DNA of 64,000 bases. Source: Treponema sp. Its GTDB lineage: Bacteria; Spirochaetota; Spirochaetia; Treponematales; Treponemataceae. Location of the stretch: the NCBI GenBank assembly GCA_024682655.1, contig JAIKYZ010000037.1, positions 1-64,000 on the forward strand, written 5' to 3'. Below are positions 57,032 to 64,000 of this stretch, in pieces (the stretch's first letter is position 1; each line of letters starts with the position of its first letter). Both the position numbers and the translations under genes were made by a program. The notes under the pieces are model-generated. The model did no database searches, had not been told where the DNA came from, and worked only from the letters and a program-made list of their open reading frames with translations.

Positions 57032-57946
57032 ATGAAGAAATTTTTATGTATCTGCTTTAGTGCAACAATGCAAAGAACAATTACTTTTGAAAGTCTTAAA
57101 TTAGAAAATGTAAATAGATCAAAAAAGTACAGATTAGATGCCTCTGGAAAGGCATTGAATTCGGCAAGAGTTTTAGCACAATTGGAAAAAGATTGCGCCA
57201 CAGCCTTTGCTCCCCTGGGAAAAAAAGATTATAAAGACTTTTTGGAATTGGCGGTGGAAGATGGAATAAAAATGCAGTACCTCCAGATTCCAGGAAAAAC
57301 TAGAGAATGCTGGACTTTATTAGATTCACAGGCAGCTACAACAACCGAATTAGTAGTAGGAGAACCTGCAATTCAAAGATTACCAGATTTTATTAAAAAT
57401 GAAGAAAAATTGATTTCAACAGAAATTCCAAAAATGATAAAAGAGGCAGATGCAGTATTACTGGCCGGCTCCAGACCTAGCGGATGGTCCCAAAATATTT
57501 ACCCTCAAATCGCCAAAGAGGCCCAGGCCCAAGGTAAAATCTTCCTGGCTGACTACATCGGGGATGATTTAATAAATACACTAAAAGTTTCAACCCCAAC
57601 AATCATAAAAATCAACGACCAGGAATTTTGCAAAACTTATAATTTACAATATCCAATAGAAGAAGAAAAACTCAAAGAAGCTATAATTTCACAGAGTAGA
57701 CAACTGGGAAATATAATAATTATTACCAGAGGGGTAAAATCAACTTTTGCCTCAAAAAATGGTGAATTTGTGGAATGCCCAAGCGAAAAAGTAAAAGCCT
57801 TAAACACAACTGCCTGTGGAGATTCTTTTAATTCTGGCTTTATTTATGAATATACAAACACCGGAGATTTTGAATCAGCTTTAAAAAAAGGAACCTGGTG
57901 TGCCGCAAGAAATGCAGAAAGAGAATGCCCTGGAAGTATAATTTAG
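57032..57946 (+). CDS. PfkB family carbohydrate kinase
   Basis: 304 aa; C-terminal NTTACGDSFNSGF anion-hole motif. Confidence 0.88.
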   Translation: MKKFLCICFSATMQRTITFESLKLENVNRSKKYRLDASGKALNSARVLAQLEKDCATAFAPLGKKDYKDFLELAVEDGIKMQYLQIPGKTRECWTLLDSQAATTTELVVGEPAIQRLPDFIKNEEKLISTEIPKMIKEADAVLLAGSRPSGWSQNIYPQIAKEAQAQGKIFLADYIGDDLINTLKVSTPTIIKINDQEFCKTYNLQYPIEEEKLKEAIISQSRQLGNIIIITRGVKSTFASKNGEFVECPSEKVKALNTTACGDSFNSGFIYEYTNTGDFESALKKGTWCAARNAERECPGSII

Positions 57947-58151
57947 CTTATATCTTCTAATAAGTAATTTTTCTTATTGTCTTTTATCAAAATAAGGTTC
58001 AAAATTATATAATATTGATTGATAAATTACGTAAATATTAGTTTTTTATCTGCCAAAATTTGCGTTGCAAATTATATTAATTACAGCTGATTTTTGTTTA
58101 GTATTCAAAACGGCATAAAAAAAGTTTTCTTTTATTTTTCGGGAGTTATTA

Positions 58152-59138
58152 ATGATAGAAAAAAGACCACTTGTTAAAGATTTATACACAGCAGATCCTT
58201 CTGCCCACGTTTTTAACGGAAAAATTTATATTTATCCATCGCATGATGAAGATAAAGATGTAGAAAATAATGATAATGGTGATCAGTACAACATGAAAGA
58301 TTATCATGTTTACGAAATGAAAGACGTAGAAACCTACCCAAGAGATTGTGGATGCGTACTTAAACTTGAAGATGTAAAATGGGCCAGCAAACAGCTTTGG
58401 GCTCCTGATTGTGTTGAAAAGGATGGAAAATATTATTTTGTTTTCCCAGCCCGCGACAAAGAAGGTTTCTTCCGCATTGGAATTGCAATTGGCGACAAAC
58501 CAGAAGGACCTTTTAAGCCAGAAGATAATTACATTCAGGGATCTTATTCAATTGACCCATGTATGTTCCCAGACACAGACGGAAAATACTATCTTACTTT
58601 TGGCGGTATTTGGGGCGGCCAGCTTGACCAGTACAGAAATAATAAATGGTCAGAAGATAATAAAGAACCAAAAGGCCAGGAAGCAGCTTGTACACCAAAA
58701 ATTGCCTTAATGAAAGACAACATGACAGAACTTGCAGAAGAAGTTCGCGACCTTGTAATCCTTGATGAAAAGGGAAAACCATTAACAGGTGGAGATGAAG
58801 ACCGCCGTTATTTTGAAGACCCATGGCTTTTTAAGAAAGGTGATACTTATTACTTTACCTATTCAACAGGTACAAGTCACTTCCTTTGTTTTGCCACAAG
58901 TAAGAATGTTTACGGCCCATACACCTATGGCGGAAAAATCCTTACTCCAGTTTTAGGATGGACAACTCACCACTCAATCCTCGAATATCAGGGAAAATGG
59001 TACCTCTTCTACCACGACTGTGAACTTTCCAACGGCATAAACCAAAAACGAAACGTAAAATTCCGCGAACTAAAATTCGATGACCAGGGAAACATTATTG
59101 AAATGAACGGGCTTGATTGGGGAGACGTTAAAAATTAA
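58152..59138 (+). CDS. Glycoside hydrolase family 43 protein
   Basis: 328 aa; DPSAHVFNGKIYIYPSHDED, SIDPCMFPD, EDPWLFKKGDTYYFTYS, HHSILEYQGKWYLFYHD. Confidence 0.92.
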   Translation: MIEKRPLVKDLYTADPSAHVFNGKIYIYPSHDEDKDVENNDNGDQYNMKDYHVYEMKDVETYPRDCGCVLKLEDVKWASKQLWAPDCVEKDGKYYFVFPARDKEGFFRIGIAIGDKPEGPFKPEDNYIQGSYSIDPCMFPDTDGKYYLTFGGIWGGQLDQYRNNKWSEDNKEPKGQEAACTPKIALMKDNMTELAEEVRDLVILDEKGKPLTGGDEDRRYFEDPWLFKKGDTYYFTYSTGTSHFLCFATSKNVYGPYTYGGKILTPVLGWTTHHSILEYQGKWYLFYHDCELSNGINQKRNVKFRELKFDDQGNIIEMNGLDWGDVKN

Positions 59139-59340
59139 TGCGTTAGCATTAATTTAGTCTCAACCAGAAAAGCCCAGGGGCGAGATTCATCGAGCCTTGA
59201 TTGGGGAGACGTTAAAAATTAATGCGTTAGCATTAATTTAGTCTCACCCACAAAATAACCAGGGGCGAGATTCATCGAGGCCTTGATTGGGGAGACGTTA
59301 AAAATTAATGCGTTAGCATTATTTTAGTCTCATCCAGAAA
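59112..59340. repeat. About 84-86 bp tandem repeat (3 units) containing the 3' end/stop of the GH43 gene and a hairpin
   Basis: CTTGATTGGGGAGACGTTAAAAATTAATGCGTTAGCATTA starts at 59112, 59196, 59282. Confidence 0.95.
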
Positions 59341-59343
59341 TGA

Positions 59344-59399
59344 TAAGGGGGAGATTTTAGTAATTAAGAATTAATTTTAATTACTAGAGTCTCCCCTTA
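59344..59399 (+). terminator. Terminator/stem-loop ending the GH43 repeat array
   Basis: TAAGGGGGAGA..AGTAATTA / TAATTACT..TCTCCCCTTA. Confidence 0.7.
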
Positions 59400-59452
59400 A
59401 AATTTTAAAATAATTATACAGGCAGGTTCTTTCTCTGTCCTTTAGAGAAAGA

Positions 59453-59659
59453 TTAATTTTTTAGAGCATCTAACAAATCTTCCAAGGGAACTTTCATTTT
59501 TTCGGCAACAGTTTCTGGTGCAAGATTAAATTCTCTTACCGCAGTCACAGCAGATTCCAAAGCTTTTACAGCCATTCCTTTTTCAATACCCTGCTCTATT
59601 CCCTGGTTTATACCTTCTTGTCTAGCTATTCGAATTAAATCTCTATCATGTATATTCAT
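59453..59659 (-). CDS. Stand-alone copy of the Rpn C-terminal domain (RpnS-like, 68 aa)
   Basis: MNIHDRDLIRIARQEGINQGIEQGIEKGMAVKALESAVTAVREFNLAPETVAEKMKVPLEDLLDALKN; preceded by AGGAG. Confidence 0.75.
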   Translation of the reverse strand: MNIHDRDLIRIARQEGINQGIEQGIEKGMAVKALESAVTAVREFNLAPETVAEKMKVPLEDLLDALKN

Positions 59660-59705
59660 CGCTGCGTACTCCTGGCGGAAACTTTCTCTGTCCTTTAGAG
59701 AAAGA

Positions 59706-59924
59706 TTAATTTTTTAGAGCTTCTAACAAATCTTCCAAGGGAACTTTCATTTTTTCGGCAACAGTTTCTGGTGCAAGATTAAATTCTCTTACCGCAGTCA
59801 CAGCAGATTCCAAAGCTTTTACAGCCATTCCTTTTTCGATTCCTTTTTCAATACCCTGCTCTATTCCCTGGTTTATACCTTCTTGTCTGGCTATTCGAAT
59901 TAAATCTCTATCATGTATATTCAT
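59706..59924 (-). CDS. Possible intragenic in-frame product of the Rpn gene (internal start, 72 aa)
   Basis: Internal ATG (59924) encoding MNIHDRDL with AGGAG 9 nt upstream (CAGGAGTACGCAGCGATG). Confidence 0.5.
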   Translation of the reverse strand: MNIHDRDLIRIARQEGINQGIEQGIEKGIEKGMAVKALESAVTAVREFNLAPETVAEKMKVPLEDLLEALKN

Positions 59925-60578
59925 CGCTGCGTACTCCTGGCGGAAACTTTCTCTGTCCTTTAGAGTCTCTACAAGGGTGGATAATCGGTTTGCAAAATCA
60001 TCTTCTCCGGGTCGATTCGTACTTATAAATTGCAAAATATTTCTGACCAGAGGATCTTTTTCCTCCCTGTAGGCACTTGCATTATAAATGACTTTGACAC
60101 AATTGTCATTTAATTTGACTTCTTCTGATTCCAAACAAGAACTTTTAAAGGTGTAACATGGTAGTCCAATGGATTTTTTATTTTCGGAAGCTTTGAAGGG
60201 ATCCTGGGTGCAAATAAATAATATGTAGGAATCTTTTAATTCAGTGTAGTCCTGACCTTTCATGAGGCTGTCCATATCTATCATGGACTGGTAATAGCGG
60301 CTTCTTTTTCCAAGAGCTGACTGCTGGTAGGACTGCATTTCTACATCAATGATTTTATCCTGATCTTTTAAGTAAACATCCAGACGAATTCCTTTGGTTG
60401 AATAAAAGGGGGCAATTGATTTTTCCAGTTCTGGATACTCAATGTTTTTAATTTTGATATGAAGAAGCCTCTCTACAAATTCCCTGCAGATTTCCTTATC
60501 GCGCAGTACAGTCTGGAAAACAAAATTATCAGCAAAAGTCAGCTGATCTACGGGTTTAAAGTAATTTGATAAACTCAT
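59706..60578 (-). CDS. Rpn family recombination-promoting nuclease/putative transposase (PD-(D/E)XK)
   Basis: 290 aa; LTFADNFVFQTVLRDKEICREFVERLL, GIRLDVYLKDQDKIIDVEMQ catalytic core, C-terminal G-rich heptads. Confidence 0.92.
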   Translation of the reverse strand: MSLSNYFKPVDQLTFADNFVFQTVLRDKEICREFVERLLHIKIKNIEYPELEKSIAPFYSTKGIRLDVYLKDQDKIIDVEMQSYQQSALGKRSRYYQSMIDMDSLMKGQDYTELKDSYILFICTQDPFKASENKKSIGLPCYTFKSSCLESEEVKLNDNCVKVIYNASAYREEKDPLVRNILQFISTNRPGEDDFANRLSTLVETLKDRESFRQEYAAMNIHDRDLIRIARQEGINQGIEQGIEKGIEKGMAVKALESAVTAVREFNLAPETVAEKMKVPLEDLLEALKN

Positions 60579-60724
60579 AAATTAATTTCTCCTTGGAGTA
60601 AAACTTGAAAGGGGTCAAAATATAAATTGTCCCGAATATTATCTTCTGGACAAAAGATAAACCACTCTCCATTCTTTTAATTGCCGAGATTGGATGAAAT
60701 TATCAAATTTTGGTGATTTTTTTT

Positions 60725-60830
60725 TACCCAGCCCAGTAAAGCAGGCGCGAGAATTGAGGAGGCCCGGAAGGGAGTCCGGAGGACCGCTCGTTAGCAAGTT
60801 CCGAAATGCGAGTTGGAAAGTGCTTTCGCC
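60725..60830. other. GC-rich structured intergenic segment between Rpn and the phosphatase gene
   Basis: GCGCGAGAATTGAGGAGGCCCGGAAGGGAGTCCGGAGGACCGCTCG...CGAG; strong composition contrast and small hairpins. Confidence 0.5.
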
Positions 60831-60878
60831 CTAAAAAATTGGATTAAAAAATTTCTGCAATATGATATAATTATTTTT

Positions 60879-61649
60879 ATGAAAATCCCAAGATTGGCTA
60901 GAAGACGTAATTTCAGGGACTTAGGTGGTATTAAAAGTTCGGACGGCAGGAAAATTAAGCATTTTATGCTGATTCGTGGTACTACTTTAAGGAAACTTTC
61001 TCCGGTTGTTATTGAACTTTTTAAGAAAATGTACAAACTTCACACTATTGTTGATTTAAGGACCAAAAAGGAAGCCGAGGAAAAGCCTTCTGTTATTCCT
61101 TCGGATGTTTCTTACTTTCATTTGCCAATTTTGGATGAAGCTTTGGTTGGTATTAGTCATGAAAAAAGGGTTCACTCTCTGCTATCGCTTTCTATGATGC
61201 CCGAAATGGAAGAACTTTATGTGAATATGGTGAGAGGAAAGGCTCTTGATAATACTGTTGAGGTTCTTAAATTTATTTTAACTCTGCCACTTGAATCTTT
61301 TTCGGTGATTTTTCATTGTTCAGCTGGTAAAGACAGGACTGGGCTTATTGCGGCTCTTCTGCTTTCTTTTTTGGGTGTTGACCGCCGTGATATTATTCAA
61401 GATTATCTTTTGACTAATTTAATTACTAAACGTAAGGCTAAACTTATTTACTTTGGAGTTTTGATTTCTAAACATAATCACAAAATTGCAAAAAAACTGG
61501 AGCATTATTACATCGCTAAGCAAGAATACATTGAATATGCTCTAAAAGATTTGGAAAAGCAATTTGGTTCGCTGGATAATTTTTTTAATGAACGCCTGAA
61601 ATTTTCGGCCCAGGAAAAAGAGGAAATTAAATCTAAGTTTTTGGAATAA
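60879..61649 (+). CDS. Tyrosine-protein phosphatase (Y_phosphatase3 type)
   Basis: MKIPRLARRRNFRDLGGIKSSDGR; HCSAGKDRTG P-loop; ATG 60879. Confidence 0.9.
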   Translation: MKIPRLARRRNFRDLGGIKSSDGRKIKHFMLIRGTTLRKLSPVVIELFKKMYKLHTIVDLRTKKEAEEKPSVIPSDVSYFHLPILDEALVGISHEKRVHSLLSLSMMPEMEELYVNMVRGKALDNTVEVLKFILTLPLESFSVIFHCSAGKDRTGLIAALLLSFLGVDRRDIIQDYLLTNLITKRKAKLIYFGVLISKHNHKIAKKLEHYYIAKQEYIEYALKDLEKQFGSLDNFFNERLKFSAQEKEEIKSKFLE

Positions 61650-61669
61650 AAGCCCGGGGCATTTTTATT

Positions 61670-62497
61670 TTACAGGTCAATTTCCAGATAAATTGGAGTA
61701 TGATCCTGTCTTGGACCTGAATCTATCATTTCTGATTTTTTTACCTGCTCTTTAATTCGCTCGCTGACTAAGAAATAGTCAATCCGCCAGCCTGAATTGT
61801 TTATTTTACTGGTTTTAATTCTTTGTCCCCACCAGGAATAAGTGTCTTTTACGTCCCCGTTGATTAATCTAAAGGTGTCAACAAAACCTCTGCTCAAAAG
61901 TTTTGTAAAGCCTTCACGCTCTTCATCGGTAAAGCCGGCAGAAAAATGATTTGAAGCAGGATTTGCAAGATCTATTTCTTTGTGGGCAACATTAAAATCG
62001 CCACAGGCAATTACTGCTTTACTTTTATCTAACTTAGACAAATAATCGGCATAAAGCTGGTCCCATTTTTGACGTTCTGCAAGGCGGCGAAGTCCATCTC
62101 CTGAATTAGGAGTATAAACGTTTACAAAGTAGAAATTGTCGAATTCAAGGGTAAGAAGACGGCCTTCATCGTCCATTGTGTCTGGTGCCTGTAATTTTGG
62201 TTGACTGGCCTTTGCGCTCATCCCCTCTTTATAAAGAATCATTGTCCCAGCGTAACCTTTTTTGGCAGGTGGAACAGAAGAAAGCCATTCCATTTTATAG
62301 CCGGGAAGATAATCTTTTAATAATTCCAGGTGTTTTTCGGAAGGGCCTTCGGCAGGGAGTTTAGTTTCCTGAATTGCAATAATATCTGCCTGATATTTTG
62401 CGATTGTTCTAAGAACATCTTGAGATAAAAGAGCGCGGGCAGAAGTTGAAGTCAAAGCCGCATTTAATGAATCTATATTCCAGGAAATTAATTTCAT
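61670..62497 (-). CDS. Exodeoxyribonuclease III
   Basis: 275 aa; MKLISWNIDSLNA, IQETKLP, DFNVAHKEIDLANP, WRIDYFLVS. Confidence 0.94.
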   Translation of the reverse strand: MKLISWNIDSLNAALTSTSARALLSQDVLRTIAKYQADIIAIQETKLPAEGPSEKHLELLKDYLPGYKMEWLSSVPPAKKGYAGTMILYKEGMSAKASQPKLQAPDTMDDEGRLLTLEFDNFYFVNVYTPNSGDGLRRLAERQKWDQLYADYLSKLDKSKAVIACGDFNVAHKEIDLANPASNHFSAGFTDEEREGFTKLLSRGFVDTFRLINGDVKDTYSWWGQRIKTSKINNSGWRIDYFLVSERIKEQVKKSEMIDSGPRQDHTPIYLEIDL

Positions 62498-62539
62498 AAT
62501 TTTTCTCCAAAAAAATAAACTTGAGGGGAGCTGTTTTTG

Positions 62540-63187
62540 TTACCAGTTTTCCAAATCCCACTGAGAATCGGCAAAGCCACAGAGTTCTCTAAAATATGGA
62601 AGTTTATAGCAGGCTTCTACAAAGGCACGCCAGTCTTCAATATTTTTATGATGAAAACGCTGAATTACAATTGTTTTGAGCTGAAGATAATTTGAAGTTA
62701 CAGTTGCCCAAAGTTCAAGACCACGTGGCAAATTGTGAACCATTACTTCAAAGGCCTGATAGATTTTATCTTTATCGCCAGTTTTTTTTGCTTCCAGATA
62801 ACGCTGATAATTTTCTCGGGCTTCTTTTTTTGTATTTTCTGATACGTATTTTGTAAAAGGATCATAGTCAGAAGTCATAAATTTATCCATTGAGTGCATA
62901 GTAGACTGGGACATGACGATATCTGCAAAGTGATAACGCTGGAATTCAGGCATAAAAACACCATTTCCCTTTATATCAAAAATTACCAGGATACCTTTTA
63001 TAAAAGCATCGTGAGATTGATGTGGAAACATATTTCCGCCAAGGGATTTAGCAACTTTCCACTGTTTATTATCATCAGATTTATCGAAAGGAATACTTGT
63101 ATCTATTTCTCCAACATTAAAAGAATTTCCTTTTGCGTTTAATGCACGATCTAGGCCAAATACTTCAAAATTCTTTACTTCTACCAT
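62540..63187 (-). CDS. Hypothetical protein
   Basis: 215 aa ORF, no confidently recognised motif. Confidence 0.55.
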   Translation of the reverse strand: MVEVKNFEVFGLDRALNAKGNSFNVGEIDTSIPFDKSDDNKQWKVAKSLGGNMFPHQSHDAFIKGILVIFDIKGNGVFMPEFQRYHFADIVMSQSTMHSMDKFMTSDYDPFTKYVSENTKKEARENYQRYLEAKKTGDKDKIYQAFEVMVHNLPRGLELWATVTSNYLQLKTIVIQRFHHKNIEDWRAFVEACYKLPYFRELCGFADSQWDLENW

Positions 63188-63322
63188 TTTTTTCCTCTTG
63201 GATTTTTTTTATTGATTTCATTTTAACACGAAAACTTATTTCTCTTCAATTTGTTTAGGGAAAAGGCGGGGAATTAATAATTTTTTTTAATATCTTCAAC
63301 ATAAGGTAAAACCTTGATTCAT

Positions 63323-63342
63323 TATGATTTTGAAGAATCATA
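63323..63342. promoter_or_regulatory. Palindrome upstream of terminal GH10 gene (candidate operator)
   Basis: TATGATT TTGAAG AATCATA. Confidence 0.35.
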
Positions 63343-63378
63343 TTATTCATATATAATTTACTCTTAGAGAGGTTTTTT

Positions 63379-64000
63379 ATGGATAAATTAGGTCACAGAA
63401 AAGCAAGTGCAAAAATTCAATTAGTTGGAAAAGACGGAAAAGCTTTAAGCAATACTGAAGTAAACATTAATCAGATTAACCATGAATTTTTATTTGGTTG
63501 TGGAGCCTTTGAATCACTAGCCTATGCAAACTACAATTCAGATATAAACACCTTTACAAGCATAAAAGGTAAGAGCATAGATTTTTCTGTAATTGAAGAC
63601 AGAATGAATAAGTGGCTGGGCCTTTTTAACTACGGAACTCTTCCATTTTATTGGGGTGGATTTGAACCCGAAGAAGGAAAACCTCACACAAAAGAATTAA
63701 TGAATGCGGCCAAGTTTTTAAGAAGTAAAGATGTTACAGTAAAAGGACATACTTTATGCTGGCAGACAGTTTATGCTCCCTGGCTCTTGAAATATGATGA
63801 TGAAGAAATTTATCAAAAGCAGTTAAAAAGAATCAGCAGAGATGTAGGAGATTTTAAAGGCATTGTAGATATGTGGGATGTAATTAACGAAACCGTAATT
63901 ATGCCTATCTATGATAAATATGAAAATCCTGCCACAAGAATCTGTAATTACAAGGGAAGAGCAAATCTTATCAAAGCAGTTTTTAATCAGGCAAAAGAAG
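63379..64000 (+). CDS. Endo-1,4-beta-xylanase, GH10 (partial, runs off window end)
   Basis: Open frame from ATG 63379: MDKLGHRKASAKIQLVGKDGK...VKGHTLCWQTVYAPWL...VDMWDVINETVI; absent from ORF track because no stop in window. Confidence 0.9.
   Translation, partial: MDKLGHRKASAKIQLVGKDGKALSNTEVNINQINHEFLFGCGAFESLAYANYNSDINTFTSIKGKSIDFSVIEDRMNKWLGLFNYGTLPFYWGGFEPEEGKPHTKELMNAAKFLRSKDVTVKGHTLCWQTVYAPWLLKYDDEEIYQKQLKRISRDVGDFKGIVDMWDVINETVIMPIYDKYENPATRICNYKGRANLIKAVFNQAKE

Larger units (their letters stand above)
59429..59965. repeat. About 253/265 bp tandem duplication of the 3' coding region of the Rpn gene
   Basis: CTTTCTCTGTCCTTTAGAG at 59429, 59682 and 59947; intervening sequence nearly identical. 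Confidence 0.97.

Noticed and set aside
58594-58824. Leu-rich minus-strand ORF
   Set aside because: Antisense to the GH43 gene
59112-59340. Tandem repeats considered as a CRISPR array
   Set aside because: Units are nearly identical over their full length with no unique spacers, and include a gene 3' end
59706-60578. Rpn gene considered as a canonical IS transposase
   Set aside because: No DDE transposase motifs, no terminal inverted repeats or target-site duplication identified at its borders

Overview
AT-rich bacterial chromosome window consistent with a host-associated, fibre-degrading Treponema-like spirochaete. Taxonomy is inferred from gene content: FlaB flagellin, MCP, many lipoproteins, xylan-active glycoside hydrolases. 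Most of the window is housekeeping: rplL-rplJ-rplA-rplK-nusG-secE with tRNA-Trp, rpmG and tRNA-Thr; cysE; radA; hsp20; pgsA-like; holA; lexA; ptsH; hprK; hpf; rpoN; purD; flaB; recR-ybaB-dnaX; lspA-mtnN-luxS; trmJ-like; exoA. Accessory content includes a sugar ABC transporter, GH10/GH31/GH43/GH10 enzymes, several secreted lipoproteins, an orphan DNA methyltransferase and an Rpn-family (PD-(D/E)XK) nuclease. The observations I consider most worth following are: (i) an Rpn nuclease whose C-terminal coding region, with its internal SD+ATG, is tandemly duplicated downstream as a stand-alone 68-aa ORF, next to a GH43 gene whose 3' end and hairpin are repeated about three times; (ii) a perfect sigma-54 promoter with upstream palindromic half-sites in front of hsp20, with rpoN in the same window; (iii) an internally duplicated DUF1538 membrane protein coupled to a fused double PII-like protein; (iv) tandem lipoproteins with an internally duplicated domain; (v) split purine-pathway enzymes replacing bifunctional PurH; (vi) a sugar ABC permease with a large duplicated N-terminal membrane extension. 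No CRISPR array, rRNA operon, prophage or canonical IS transposase was seen. All calls come from reading the sequence and the supplied ORFs; no database search was run.
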